A DNA stretch of 64,000 nucleotides, taken from positions 1 through 64,000 of the forward strand of contig JAEOTS010000157.1 in NCBI GenBank assembly GCA_016839745.1, written 5' to 3'. How positions within the stretch are numbered: the stretch's first letter is position 1; each line of letters begins with the position of its first letter. This DNA is from Promethearchaeota archaeon. GTDB lineage: Archaea > Asgardarchaeota > Lokiarchaeia > Sigyniarchaeales > SOKP01. The notes beneath the pieces are model-generated. The model saw nothing but the letters and a program-made list of their open reading frames with translations, had not been told where the DNA came from and made no database searches. This document shows positions 44,232 to 53,532 of the stretch, piece by piece. A program made the position numbers and the translations under genes.

Positions 44232-45269
44232 TTAACTTTCTTCTCTATTTATATATTCTCTTTCTTTAACTATACTAATAAGATCGTTTAAGATCGCAGC
44301 ACCCGCTTCAAGACCCCCCGCTCCTTTTCCCATTATTATTATTGATCCTGCGTATTTCGTTTGAAGTTCAATAAGGTTTAATGTTCCTTGGACATTCAAG
44401 GGGGAATCTCGTTTAACCAACCTTGGTTCTACGACTAAACTATCATTTTCAGCAATAGCTAGATGTTTTATTACGTAACCGTCTAATTTAGCTAATTCTA
44501 ATGCATGTGGGGTGATCTCAGTAATTCCTTTAATACTTACATCTTTAATAGATTTTGACCATCCTAATAATTCGTTTGAGAGAATTACTAGTTTTCCCGC
44601 TGTGTCATAACCATTAATATCTAAGGTTGGATCCGTTTCCGCATATCCTAATTCTTGTGCTTCCTTTAATGCTACTGAAAAAGAGATGCCTTCAGCCGTC
44701 ATCCGGCTTAGAATGTAGTTATTTGTGCCGGTCAATATTGCTCTAATTCGAGAGATAGTATTTCCTATAAGATTATGTTTTATAGATAAAGCAGGAACAC
44801 AACTTGCTACCGTTGCTTCAAATTTTACCAGACAACTCATCTTATCGGCTAAATTTTTAATTTTATTGTACTGCAAATAAAAAGGTGCTTTATTTGATGA
44901 AATTACATCGATATTATTACTTAAAGCTTCTAATATGTGGGTTAAACCGGGTTCTCCAGTGTCTGGATTTGTAGGAGTGGTTTCAATACAAATATCTATC
45001 TCTAGAGTAGAAATTAAATCTTGAGCTTTCAAATTGCTTTTCCAGTATTGGTTTTTCCTTAAATTAGATTGGTCCCTTAAAAGATCATCTATATCTATTC
45101 CATCACTATTAATCAGAGAGCCATCGTGTTCGAAAATTGCTACTAATTTGGTGTTAAAATTGAATTTATCTACAATGTTCTCTCGTTTTTCCTTCAATAG
45201 TTTAAGAAAATTAGTTCCAACATTTCCCATTCCAATTAAGCAGATTCTTACTTCCATACCTTTACACAT
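44232..45269 (-). CDS. hom: Homoserine dehydrogenase
   Basis: A 345-aa NAD(P)-dependent enzyme of the short archaeal type without a C-terminal ACT domain. The Rossmann motif RICLIGMGNVGTNFLKLL is at the N-terminus; DVISSNKAPFYLQYNKI carries the conserved Asn-Lys, and GTNNYILSRMTAEGISF and EAQELGYAETDPTLDINGYD form the homoserine-binding part with the catalytic Lys in AGKLVILSN. It reduces aspartate semialdehyde to homoserine. ATG 45269 or ATG 45257 could start it. It is followed by threonine synthase and preceded by an ACT-domain gene 10 bases away. Confidence 0.93.
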   Translation of the reverse strand: MCKGMEVRICLIGMGNVGTNFLKLLKEKRENIVDKFNFNTKLVAIFEHDGSLINSDGIDIDDLLRDQSNLRKNQYWKSNLKAQDLISTLEIDICIETTPTNPDTGEPGLTHILEALSNNIDVISSNKAPFYLQYNKIKNLADKMSCLVKFEATVASCVPALSIKHNLIGNTISRIRAILTGTNNYILSRMTAEGISFSVALKEAQELGYAETDPTLDINGYDTAGKLVILSNELLGWSKSIKDVSIKGITEITPHALELAKLDGYVIKHLAIAENDSLVVEPRLVKRDSPLNVQGTLNLIELQTKYAGSIIIMGKGAGGLEAGAAILNDLISIVKEREYINREES

Positions 45270-45279
45270 TAATAATTTA

Positions 45280-45771
45280 TTAGGACCGTATCAAAAAGAG
45301 TTTCTTCTCTTTACATATACTTTCTATTTCATTAACTAACTCGAATTTTGCCATAACTTCAGGAAATTCTACTTTCATTATAACACTACTTATTTCTTCA
45401 ACTTCAGTGAATTTAGCGTGTAATTCAAGAACTTTAATGTTCTTTGAATCCAAGCGTTTGATGGTTTCTGTTATATCTGTGTCGAAAACATGTCCAGTTA
45501 ATATAAAAGTCAAAGTTTTATTTTTGGAGCCTACTGAAATTTTAGTAATCTGAATATTTTTATCCGTCAAATCTTTTTTTATGTTCTCTAGCGATACTTG
45601 AATTAGATCCTCACTTAGTTCAAACCATATATCTACGGGGATCATGTTATTAATTTTTTTATCATGATGGTGTAATACACCATAGATATTTCCCCCATAC
45701 TGGGAGACTGGTCTAATCAATTCTATTAAACTTCCCGGAATATCCGGTAATTTGACTTCTAAATAAATCAT
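45280..45771 (-). CDS. ACT-domain regulatory protein
   Basis: A 163-aa protein with two ACT domains: residues 1-75 (LEVKLPDIPGSLIELIRPVS, QYGGNIYGVLHHHDK) and 85-163 (TLTFILTGHVFDTDITETIK, MKVEFPEVMAKFELVNEIES). ACT domains bind amino acids and regulate metabolic enzymes. Because it directly precedes homoserine dehydrogenase, which lacks its own ACT domain, it probably acts as a separate threonine-sensing subunit. The same arrangement is common among archaea. ATG start without an obvious ribosome binding site. Confidence 0.85.
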   Translation of the reverse strand: MIYLEVKLPDIPGSLIELIRPVSQYGGNIYGVLHHHDKKINNMIPVDIWFELSEDLIQVSLENIKKDLTDKNIQITKISVGSKNKTLTFILTGHVFDTDITETIKRLDSKNIKVLELHAKFTEVEEISSVIMKVEFPEVMAKFELVNEIESICKEKKLFLIRS

Positions 45772-45966
45772 TTTTGATATAAATCCTAATTTTTTTGAGC
45801 AATAAATTCAAAAATTAATATCATATATAATAATCCATTTGGTTTACAATTACAGTATCAAAATACACTTTTTAACTTTTCTACGAATAATCTGGAATTC
45901 AAAGGCTTGAATAATTAGTTAATCTCTTATGAATTATACCTAATAGCTTAAGATTAGGCTATAGTT

Positions 45967-46809
45967 TTATAATAAAATGTTTAATATCATTTCTGCGCCA
46001 CCCGCATTATCTAAATATTCGGCGTTCGATTTTACATCAATGAATTTACGTTTGTATTCTTCAAAATTCAATTTAAGATATTCTTGGATATGAAGTGCAT
46101 CGAATGTATAACGGTCGTAACACGAAGTGGGATGAGCTCCAAATGGTATTTTAACAACAGCGTCACAAGTTTGCATAGGTAGTTGTGCTTTCCCTTGTAA
46201 ATATCTGATGTCTTCCGTTTCAACTAATCTTTCGCAGGTAATTATTGTTTTTTTTGCAGTTTTGGCCATATCATCATCCATCCAAACTGCTCCTGCTATA
46301 TTTCCATTACCAGATTCATCCGCATAGGGGACATGTAAAATTGCAACATCTAAGTCTATTTTAGGTAAAGCCATCAATTGAGTTCCAGAACCTAAAGGAT
46401 CTTCAAATTGAATAATGTCTTTTCTAACTTTGGGAAAATCTGTTCCAATAATCCCTTTTAAAGGCATGAAAGGAACTTTTAAATAAGAACCTTTCAACCC
46501 TAAAGCTATGGATGCTTCACTCTCCTCAGAAACTTTAATATTACCCGATTCAACAGCTTTACGGTAATATGGAGCCATACCAAAGATTTCCATTCCTACA
46601 AAACACGCTCTAACTTCTGAAACACAATTAGCCGCAACCAGCATATCTACTTCAATTCCTCCTACAAATGTGCATATTGACAAATTCTTTTTTTTTTGTC
46701 TGATAATCTCCCTACACGCACTTATTGGTTTTCTCCAAAAAGAAAGCCCTCCAATTCCAACCAGATCACCATCTTGAACATAAGTAGAAATTGCATCATC
46801 TAAGTTCAT
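45967..46809 (-). CDS. CoA-transferase subunit alpha (IpdA/GctA-like)
   Basis: A 280-aa CoA-transferase family I alpha subunit: STYVQDGDLVGIGGLSFWRK (glycine-rich CoA-binding loop), LSICTFVGGIEVDML, LKVPFMPLKGIIGTDF, and DVAILHVPYADESGNGNIAG. It needs a beta subunit; the only one in the window is at 41183-42064. The DUF169 gene is 61 bases upstream. A 51-bp copy of this gene's first codons exists as a scrap at 56541-56591. The start ATG is fixed by homology to the scrap and by the family's N-terminus. Confidence 0.88.
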   Translation of the reverse strand: MNLDDAISTYVQDGDLVGIGGLSFWRKPISACREIIRQKKKNLSICTFVGGIEVDMLVAANCVSEVRACFVGMEIFGMAPYYRKAVESGNIKVSEESEASIALGLKGSYLKVPFMPLKGIIGTDFPKVRKDIIQFEDPLGSGTQLMALPKIDLDVAILHVPYADESGNGNIAGAVWMDDDMAKTAKKTIITCERLVETEDIRYLQGKAQLPMQTCDAVVKIPFGAHPTSCYDRYTFDALHIQEYLKLNFEEYKRKFIDVKSNAEYLDNAGGAEMILNILL

Positions 46810-46870
46810 TATTTTGCTTTTTCGAATTTTTTATCTCCTCACTTCATTAAATTTATAGAATTCTATTGCC

Positions 46871-47638
46871 TTAATTTTTTTTTGTTTTTTCTAATTGCTT
46901 CTTTAATTTTACAAAATACTCCGGTGTAGATACCTGATAAGGAATCGGATATCTTGTTCCTGCTTTATGAGTTTCCTCCATTCCGTGAACAATTTCATCT
47001 AAAATGTCAATAGGTATTGATGCTATTAAATCGGAATCCGTTGCCTTCCCGTATCGACGATCACCAAGGCAAGGAAAAGCAATCTGCAAATCACCTGTAA
47101 GCATCGCATTTGATATCGTATCTGCGCATACACCATCACAGAAAGTAGTCATTGAAATCCTTCCTCCTCTTTTCCATAAATAACCTTGAATTATTCTCAT
47201 AATTTGAGCAGAATTCCCCCATATTAAGATTAGATCAGGTTCAAAGTCTACACGACCCAAAGTTCCTGAAACTATAGCATTATATTGTCCAAATGGTAAC
47301 TTAGGCATTGTAGATGTGGTTTTTTTAGCCGCTTCTTTTGTTTCATTGTATCGTCCAACAAAAAAAGCACCCTCTTCGAATAGTTTGTGCGATTTTTCAA
47401 ATCCAAGAGATATTCCAGCTAAGGGGCATACATTATCCTCCTTTACACACCCTATTGTCCATCCGTAATACCTAGTATAACTGAATATTTGACATAGTGC
47501 AATTTTCTTTTCTGGTTTTTTTAAAAATTTAATATCATTCAATTCTTTGGGATTCTGTAGCAATTTTACGGCAACGGGGAAAGTAGCTAACCGAAGATAT
47601 TTATTTAGGTTGTTATCTATTTCTTTATATTTACTCAT
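46871..47638 (-). CDS. DUF169 family protein
   Basis: A 255-aa protein of DUF169: LATFPVAVKLLQNPKEL near the N-terminus, then KKIALCQIFSYTRYYGW, KEDNVCPLAGISLGF, and C-terminal MTTFCDGVCADTISNAML with RRYGKATDSDLIASIP. Conserved cysteines in these positions are typical and suggest a metal or cofactor, but the biochemical role of the family is unknown; it is common in anaerobes and archaea. It lies between the IolN-like hydrolase and the CoA-transferase alpha gene, all on the minus strand. Confidence 0.85.
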   Translation of the reverse strand: MSKYKEIDNNLNKYLRLATFPVAVKLLQNPKELNDIKFLKKPEKKIALCQIFSYTRYYGWTIGCVKEDNVCPLAGISLGFEKSHKLFEEGAFFVGRYNETKEAAKKTTSTMPKLPFGQYNAIVSGTLGRVDFEPDLILIWGNSAQIMRIIQGYLWKRGGRISMTTFCDGVCADTISNAMLTGDLQIAFPCLGDRRYGKATDSDLIASIPIDILDEIVHGMEETHKAGTRYPIPYQVSTPEYFVKLKKQLEKTKKN

Positions 47639-47721
47639 ATAATCACATTTAATTCATTTATTGATTAATTTATTTCTTCACCTTTCAACATATACTCTTC
47701 AAATCACTGAAATTAAATTTT

Positions 47722-48690
47722 TTAAGGAGGATATCTCAGTTCATATATACTTTTTCCACCATTGAGTGGTCCCTTAACATAAGCTTCAATTTCTTTAGGA
47801 TTTCTCTGTGTAATGCCTTCGATCGGTGGTAATTCTCCTGGCGGGAATGTTTTTAATATATCATTAACTAATTTTTCTAAATAATCTAAAAATGCTTCCA
47901 TGCCCGGCTTACCTTTTTCAAAACTTGCCTTACTTGGACATCCTACATGACCTTCAGGATATGCTGCAACCTCAATTGGACCAAACCCTACTTGACCATA
48001 CCATTTAATTGGTTTTTGGTATATATTTCCAGCCTTATCAACATGTCCATCAGGCATCCAACCAACTACTTCATTATCTTCACAAGAATCAATTTTCTTT
48101 ACCATTTCAGGAAAAAGTGTCATTGAAAATGAGGTTTCTGCCTCATCTGCATGAATAAAAGGCGTCTCAAAAGGACCTCCATGTTCTTTATCCATACAAT
48201 CCTGTGGAATTGCGTGATACCAATTAACATTACAAATGACAGCTGGTAATTGATAATTTTTTGCCCATTCATGAATAGCGCTAGGAATCACATATTCTTG
48301 TCCATGACCATTTAAAAGAATTATTTTTCTAAAACCCATGTTCCATAAACCAGTTATAATTGCCCGTAAAAGTCCTTTAAATATTTTTTCCGGTACAATA
48401 ATAGTTCCTGGCATCCCCATATGATGATATGGATGTGAACCGTACCATGTTGGTTGAGCAACCGTACATCCTGTTTTTTGTGCTACTAATTCTGCCATTC
48501 TAGTTACAAGAAATGTATCTTCCCCAATACATGCTGCAGGACCGTGATTTTCTGTAGAACCAACAGGTATAATGATTACATCATTCTTTTTAACACGCTC
48601 ACGAATCTCAGCAATGCTCATATTTTGCAGATAAATTCCATCAGCTTTATCTAAGTGTCCTCCTTTAGGAGGTAAGTTCCATTTACTCAT
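47722..48690 (-). CDS. iolN: 3-dehydro-scyllo-inosose hydrolase-like creatininase family protein (IolN)
   Basis: A 322-aa creatininase-fold hydrolase: IIIPVGSTENHGPAACIGED, TVAQPTWYGSHPYHHMGMPG, IILLNGHGQEYV and FIHADEAETSFS supply the metal ligands (E-x-H, D, H, E). The beginning WNLPPKGGHLDKADGIYLQN and the YPEGHVGCPSKAS segment agree with what I recall of Thermotoga IolN, which opens the ring of 3-dehydro-scyllo-inosose to 5-dehydro-L-gluconate. IolM- and IolO-like genes are in the same cluster, supporting the call. It is the last gene of the series, 153 bases after uxaE. Confidence 0.8.
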   Translation of the reverse strand: MSKWNLPPKGGHLDKADGIYLQNMSIAEIRERVKKNDVIIIPVGSTENHGPAACIGEDTFLVTRMAELVAQKTGCTVAQPTWYGSHPYHHMGMPGTIIVPEKIFKGLLRAIITGLWNMGFRKIILLNGHGQEYVIPSAIHEWAKNYQLPAVICNVNWYHAIPQDCMDKEHGGPFETPFIHADEAETSFSMTLFPEMVKKIDSCEDNEVVGWMPDGHVDKAGNIYQKPIKWYGQVGFGPIEVAAYPEGHVGCPSKASFEKGKPGMEAFLDYLEKLVNDILKTFPPGELPPIEGITQRNPKEIEAYVKGPLNGGKSIYELRYPP

Positions 48691-48843
48691 AATATCTCAA
48701 TTACTATAATTATTTTTATGATTTGTTATAATTCGATTTCTTTAATAAATTTATTAGTTTAGAGCATTTTTGGTAAGATGTCGCAAGCTCTTGTACAGAA
48801 ATTGTCCTTTTAAGGCATGTTGAGGTTCATTTAATTAAACTCA

Positions 48844-50088
48844 TTACAAAAATAACTTACTAAGATGTCTTTCGTAAATATTTTCAGTAACATTACTACC
48901 GATGATTTCATCATACTTATTTAAAGTATCTATATACCGTGAGCCCATTTCTGCAGCAATTTTATAAGCTATGTGAAGTAGTTGTCGAAAATCTCGATTA
49001 TAATAAGTACATGATAAATCATGTCGTAAGACTCTTGCAAAATCTTCACTAGTCCATTTGATTACCTTTTCTGGATCAGGCAATTTATCTGTATCAATAT
49101 CTACTACTGATGCGTATGGTGCACATAACTCATCTAATCGACTGTGAGCTTTAATATAGATTTCCTTAGCAAGCTCTAAGCCTTCACCTCCAGCTATCGC
49201 CAAACCAATTAACTCCTCTAACCAAGTTGTTCCCGAAGTTTTTAAATGGAACCCTGTGTCAAACTCTTTAATAGCTTTATTTATATTGTTATATAATGAA
49301 AATTTATCACTTCCAGAGTGAAGACTTATTTTTAAATTATCAGGTAAGGAGAATTTATTTATCGCAAATTGGATTACAGCTAAGATAATCTCTAGTTCTT
49401 TTGAAAACTGCTCAATATCTCCTTCATAATCCACTCCTTTATTAAATCTACCAGAAAATTTGGGAGCTATTGTTTGAATAGGAATTTTTTCGTTTGCTAT
49501 TGCAGCCAGAATAAATAATATTTCAATTGGTGTTTGAGGTTTGTTCGTTTCATCCATTGAAACTTCAATAATGAAATTATCTTTGCCTTTTTTATCCTCA
49601 ATCTTGCGATACATCCTTCCTGCTTCCTTTATGGCAAAAAGATATTTTTCTGCAATTGTTCTTAATTGTGTTTTATTGATCTTTAAGGGCTTTTTGATAT
49701 TTGAAATGATTATTTCTCCTATAAACTCTTCATGTTTCTCAATGAAGTTGTTTATCTCGGCTACAGAAGCCTTTTTATTAATATACTCAGCTACATCAAG
49801 AGTAAAATAATCACTCGAATCAATAAATAAATCAATATTAGAAATTCCTACGTGATCGGCGTCAATATAATACTTACCTTTCCAATCTAAATCTTTCACA
49901 GCATTTTGGGCTTCTTCTAAAACATCACTAGGAGCCGTATTAGTGATTAAATGCTCTCGGTGAGATTTATTCCATACGATTGCGATGTCGATACCATTCT
50001 CATGTGCTTTTATGATTGCTTTTAATTGAGCTTTTCCTTGACAGCCAAACCGATCTCCGGTTCCAATTGAATATTTTTGTAATCTCAT
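48844..50088 (-). CDS. uxaE: Tagaturonate/fructuronate epimerase family protein
   Basis: A 414-aa member of the UxaE family: KYSIGTGDRFGCQGKAQLKA at the N-terminus, YYIDADHVGISNIDLFID, FIIEVSMDETNKPQTPIEIL, ISLHSGSDKFSLYNNI and FHLKTSGTTWLEELIGLA. His and Asp/Glu residues in these segments probably bind the metal. The enzyme interconverts D-tagaturonate and D-fructuronate. In this cluster it would connect IolO (which makes tagaturonate) and galacturonate products from UxaC to fructuronate reductase. The gene is 36 bases downstream of uxaC. Confidence 0.87.
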   Translation of the reverse strand: MRLQKYSIGTGDRFGCQGKAQLKAIIKAHENGIDIAIVWNKSHREHLITNTAPSDVLEEAQNAVKDLDWKGKYYIDADHVGISNIDLFIDSSDYFTLDVAEYINKKASVAEINNFIEKHEEFIGEIIISNIKKPLKINKTQLRTIAEKYLFAIKEAGRMYRKIEDKKGKDNFIIEVSMDETNKPQTPIEILFILAAIANEKIPIQTIAPKFSGRFNKGVDYEGDIEQFSKELEIILAVIQFAINKFSLPDNLKISLHSGSDKFSLYNNINKAIKEFDTGFHLKTSGTTWLEELIGLAIAGGEGLELAKEIYIKAHSRLDELCAPYASVVDIDTDKLPDPEKVIKWTSEDFARVLRHDLSCTYYNRDFRQLLHIAYKIAAEMGSRYIDTLNKYDEIIGSNVTENIYERHLSKLFL

Positions 50089-50124
50089 TATTAAGATACT
50101 CTTATCTCTTGAATTTTATAATAA

Positions 50125-51528
50125 TTATAACATCTTAAAGTAGTCAACGGCATTATTGTAACAAATATTTTCTATTGTTTTTCTGAGTAATTCCATATCA
50201 TTAGGAATTTCTCCATTCTCTACCTCAGATCCGATCATATTACACAATATTCTTCGAAAATATTCATGCCGAGGATATGATAAAAAGCTTCGGGAATCAG
50301 TTGTCATACCAATAAAACGACTCAACAATCCTAAATTAGAGATTGTGTTAATTTGCTTAGTTATTCCATCAATTTGATCCAAAAACCACCAACTAGGTCC
50401 AAATTGCATTTTCCCGGGATAAATTGCGTCTTGAAAACTGCCAATAATAGAAGCTATTAATTCGTTATCTCGGGGATTTATATTATAAAAAATAGTTTTG
50501 GTCAGCTCTCCAGATTGATCAAGGCTGTCGAGAAATTTAACCAATTTACTTCCAAAAATAGTGTCACCAATAGCATCACATCCTATGTCTGGTCCAAGTT
50601 TATTGAATAATCTTGTATTAGTGTTACGAAAAGGTCCAATATGAAATTGCTGGACCCAACCACGATTGAAATTCAATTTAGCACATTCATATAAAAGAGC
50701 TGATTTAAATTTTAATGCTTCTCCTTGAGTGAAATCATTTCCTGAGAGAATATTAGCAGTTATTCTTTCTATTTCTCCGCTAGTATAGGGTTCAACCCAA
50801 AAAGTTAAGATTCCATGATCAGCAATTCGACATCCCATACTATGGAAAAATTTATGGCGTACATCTAATGCTTCAATTAGACTTGAGAAGTTTTTTATTT
50901 CAATACCAGAGATATCGCTTAATTTAGAAATATAGCTAACATATGATGTAGTATTTTCTATCGCCATTGCTTTGTCTGGTCGAAATGTAGGAATTACTTT
51001 AACTTTGTAACCATCTTCTTTGAGTTTTTTATGATGTTCTAAAGAATCAATTGGATCGTCTGTTGTACAAATAAGATTAACATTCATTTTAAGAAGCAAA
51101 TTCTTGACTGAAAAATCAGGTGATTGGAGCAGAGTAGAGCACTGGTAATAAATTTCTTTGCAAGTTTTTGGGCTTAATATGGTATCAATATTAAAATATC
51201 TCTGAAGTTCTAAATGAGTCCAATGATACAATGGATTACGTATTGCTATTGGAACTGTTTCTGCCCATTTTTCAAATTTTTCAAAATCAGTAGCATCACC
51301 AGTGCAGAATTTCTCTGGTATTCCATTACTGCGCATTAATCTCCATTTATAATGATCTCCATCGAGCCATGCTTGTCCAATATTTTCATAGCAAACATCC
51401 TCAGCTAAATCTTTCACCGGTAAGTGACAATGATAATCAAAAATTGGCATCTTTTCCGCGAATTCATGATAGAGATTCTTCGCTGTTTCTGTTTGTAAAA
51501 GAAAATTCTCATCTATAAATTTTTTCAT
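50125..51528 (-). CDS. uxaC: Glucuronate/uronate isomerase
   Basis: A uronate isomerase of about 467 aa in the amidohydrolase superfamily: MPIFDYHCHLPVKDLAED contains the metal H-x-H, with MRSNGIPEKFCTGDATDFEK, HWTHLELQRYF, ICTTDDPIDSLEHH and GMTTDSRSFLSYPRHEYFRR as later landmarks. It converts D-glucuronate to D-fructuronate and D-galacturonate to D-tagaturonate. The track start at 51543 precedes the ribosome binding site; GGTGGAT then ATG 51528 (MKKFIDENFLLQTETAK) is preferred. It is flanked by uxuA and uxaE. Confidence 0.93.
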   Translation of the reverse strand: MKKFIDENFLLQTETAKNLYHEFAEKMPIFDYHCHLPVKDLAEDVCYENIGQAWLDGDHYKWRLMRSNGIPEKFCTGDATDFEKFEKWAETVPIAIRNPLYHWTHLELQRYFNIDTILSPKTCKEIYYQCSTLLQSPDFSVKNLLLKMNVNLICTTDDPIDSLEHHKKLKEDGYKVKVIPTFRPDKAMAIENTTSYVSYISKLSDISGIEIKNFSSLIEALDVRHKFFHSMGCRIADHGILTFWVEPYTSGEIERITANILSGNDFTQGEALKFKSALLYECAKLNFNRGWVQQFHIGPFRNTNTRLFNKLGPDIGCDAIGDTIFGSKLVKFLDSLDQSGELTKTIFYNINPRDNELIASIIGSFQDAIYPGKMQFGPSWWFLDQIDGITKQINTISNLGLLSRFIGMTTDSRSFLSYPRHEYFRRILCNMIGSEVENGEIPNDMELLRKTIENICYNNAVDYFKML

Positions 51529-51556
51529 TTTTACATCCACCATTTTTTCTAAATCT

Positions 51557-52600
51557 CTAATGTGTCTTACTAATTCCTTCCCAAAGACCTACAAGATACA
51601 TAACACCTAAAGCGCGATCATGTAATCCATACCCAGGCCTACCTTTTTCCCCCCATATCATTCTTCCATGGTCAGGACGTATAAATCCATCAAATCCAAT
51701 ATCTATTAATGTTTTTACTACTTCATACATGTTCACATCTCCGAATTCTGTAGGATGCTTACTTTCATAAAAATTTTTCCCTTCAATATGTTTAACATTT
51801 CGGAAATGTACGAATGGAATGCGATCTAATGAACCAAATTTTCGAATAGCTTTTACAATATCCATTTTTAAATTTGCACCAAAAGATCCTGTACAAAAAG
51901 TAATACCATTTGAGGGACTATCTATCATTCTAACTAAACGATCTAAAGCAGCTTCATTAGTAATTATCCGAGGAAGACCAAAAATTGACCATGGAGGATC
52001 ATCTGGGTGAATAGCCATTTTTACTCCAAAATCCTCGGCAACAGGGATTACTTTTTTCAAAAAATATTCTAAATTTAACCACAAAGTTTCATTATCAACT
52101 TTAGAATATGCAATTAAGTATTTCTGTAATTCTTTTTTAGTATAATGGGTTGCCCAACCCGGAAGATCTAATGCCATTTCTTCAAAATCAATCTCTCTAA
52201 GCTTAGCGTTATCAAAACTTAAGCTATTAGATCCATCGGAATATTTCATTGCCAAATCAGTACGCACCCAGTCAAAAACTGGCATAAAATTATAACATAA
52301 AACTTCAATACCTAGAGAGCCCATATTTCGGATGTTTTGACAATAATTACCGATTAAAACATCTCGATTTGAACTACCTAGCTTTATATCTTCATGAACT
52401 GGTATGCTTTCGATAACTGAAAATTTTAATCCTTCTGCTTCGATTTTTTCTTTAAGGTGTTTAATTTCATTATTTGGCCAAATATCTCCTACTGTGACAT
52501 CATATAACGCTGAAACAATACCTGTAACTTTGGGAATCTGTTTTATATATTTGAGAGGGATTTGATCTTTATCTCCATACCATCGAAATACTATTTCCAT
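51557..52600 (-). CDS. uxuA: D-mannonate dehydratase
   Basis: A 347-aa TIM-barrel protein of the UxuA family: MEIVFRWYGDKDQIPLKYIK at the start, then LCYNFMPVFDWVRTDLA, MAIHPDDPPWSIFGLPRI, GITFCTGSFGANL and PFVHFRNVKH, with HPTEFGDVNMYEV and PDHGRMIWGE near the end. These His, Asp and Cys residues form the Mn/Fe site. It dehydrates D-mannonate to 2-keto-3-deoxy-D-gluconate, the common end product of the hexuronate and inositol branches here. It follows the SDR gene by 32 bases. Confidence 0.93.
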   Translation of the reverse strand: MEIVFRWYGDKDQIPLKYIKQIPKVTGIVSALYDVTVGDIWPNNEIKHLKEKIEAEGLKFSVIESIPVHEDIKLGSSNRDVLIGNYCQNIRNMGSLGIEVLCYNFMPVFDWVRTDLAMKYSDGSNSLSFDNAKLREIDFEEMALDLPGWATHYTKKELQKYLIAYSKVDNETLWLNLEYFLKKVIPVAEDFGVKMAIHPDDPPWSIFGLPRIITNEAALDRLVRMIDSPSNGITFCTGSFGANLKMDIVKAIRKFGSLDRIPFVHFRNVKHIEGKNFYESKHPTEFGDVNMYEVVKTLIDIGFDGFIRPDHGRMIWGEKGRPGYGLHDRALGVMYLVGLWEGISKTH

Positions 52601-52632
52601 TATTGCACTACCATATTATTTAAACTTTAATT

Positions 52633-53490
52633 TTAAACTCCAGAATACGCAGAAAATCCACCGTCAACAGGGATAATAACGCCATTAACAAAACCAGAAG
52701 CTTTTTCATCAACTAGCCAAAGAAGTGTTCCAATTAATTCTTCCGGGTTTCCAAATCGTCCTATAGGTGTTTGATTTAATATTTTTTTTGCTCGTTCTGT
52801 AAGGGAACCATCTTCATTTGTCAAAAGCGAGCGATTTTGCTCCGTTAAAAAAAACCCAGGAGCAATTGCATTAACACGAATGTTAACTTTAGAAAAATGT
52901 ACCGCAAGCCATTTGGTAAAATTACTAACAGCAGCTTTTGCCCCACTATAAGCTGGTATCTTAGTTAAGGGTGTAAAAGCATTCATGGATGAGATATTAA
53001 TGATGCTCGAACCTTCTTGATTAATCATATGCTTCGCAAAAACTTGAGTAGGTAAAAGCGTACCGATAAAGTTTAAATTAAAAACAAATTCTATTCCTTT
53101 TTGATCTAGGTCAAAAAAAGTGAAAATATCTTCTTTTTTACCATTTAAATCCTCTAAAGTCAAAAATTCGTTTGAAGTTGTTCCTCTGGGATGATTTCCG
53201 CCAGCCCCATTAATGAGTATATTACACAAACCAAATTCTTTTTTTACAATCTTTTCAGCTTTTATTAGACTTTCAATTTCTAATACATTTGCTTCAATTC
53301 CAATTGCAGATCCACCATTTTTTATAATTCTGCCTGCTAGATCCTCAGCTGCTTCTTTTCGTAGATCTAATATTGCTACTTTTGCGTTACATTTCGCTAG
53401 AGCCTCAGAAAAACAACCACATAATTCTCCAGCACCACCAGTTATCACGACAGTTTTATCTTTCAAATCAATATTAAGTGAGACTTTCAT
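52633..53490 (-). CDS. uxuB: SDR-type D-mannonate oxidoreductase (fructuronate reductase)
   Basis: A 285-aa short-chain dehydrogenase: cofactor motif VVITGGAGELCGCFSEAL, NILINGAGGNHPRGTTSNEF, SSIINISSMNAFTPLTKIPA and the catalytic YSGAKAAVSNFTKWLAVHF (Tyr-x-x-x-Lys). The long loop after N-G-A-G-G-N-H-P is typical of YjmF/UxuB-type SDRs, which reduce D-fructuronate to D-mannonate. Its position just before mannonate dehydratase fits. A generic gluconate 5-dehydrogenase-like activity is the main alternative. Confidence 0.87.
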   Translation of the reverse strand: MKVSLNIDLKDKTVVITGGAGELCGCFSEALAKCNAKVAILDLRKEAAEDLAGRIIKNGGSAIGIEANVLEIESLIKAEKIVKKEFGLCNILINGAGGNHPRGTTSNEFLTLEDLNGKKEDIFTFFDLDQKGIEFVFNLNFIGTLLPTQVFAKHMINQEGSSIINISSMNAFTPLTKIPAYSGAKAAVSNFTKWLAVHFSKVNIRVNAIAPGFFLTEQNRSLLTNEDGSLTERAKKILNQTPIGRFGNPEELIGTLLWLVDEKASGFVNGVIIPVDGGFSAYSGV

Positions 53491-53532
53491 TGGTCCTAGT
53501 TTATATTTATCACATTATTATTTAGCTTTACT

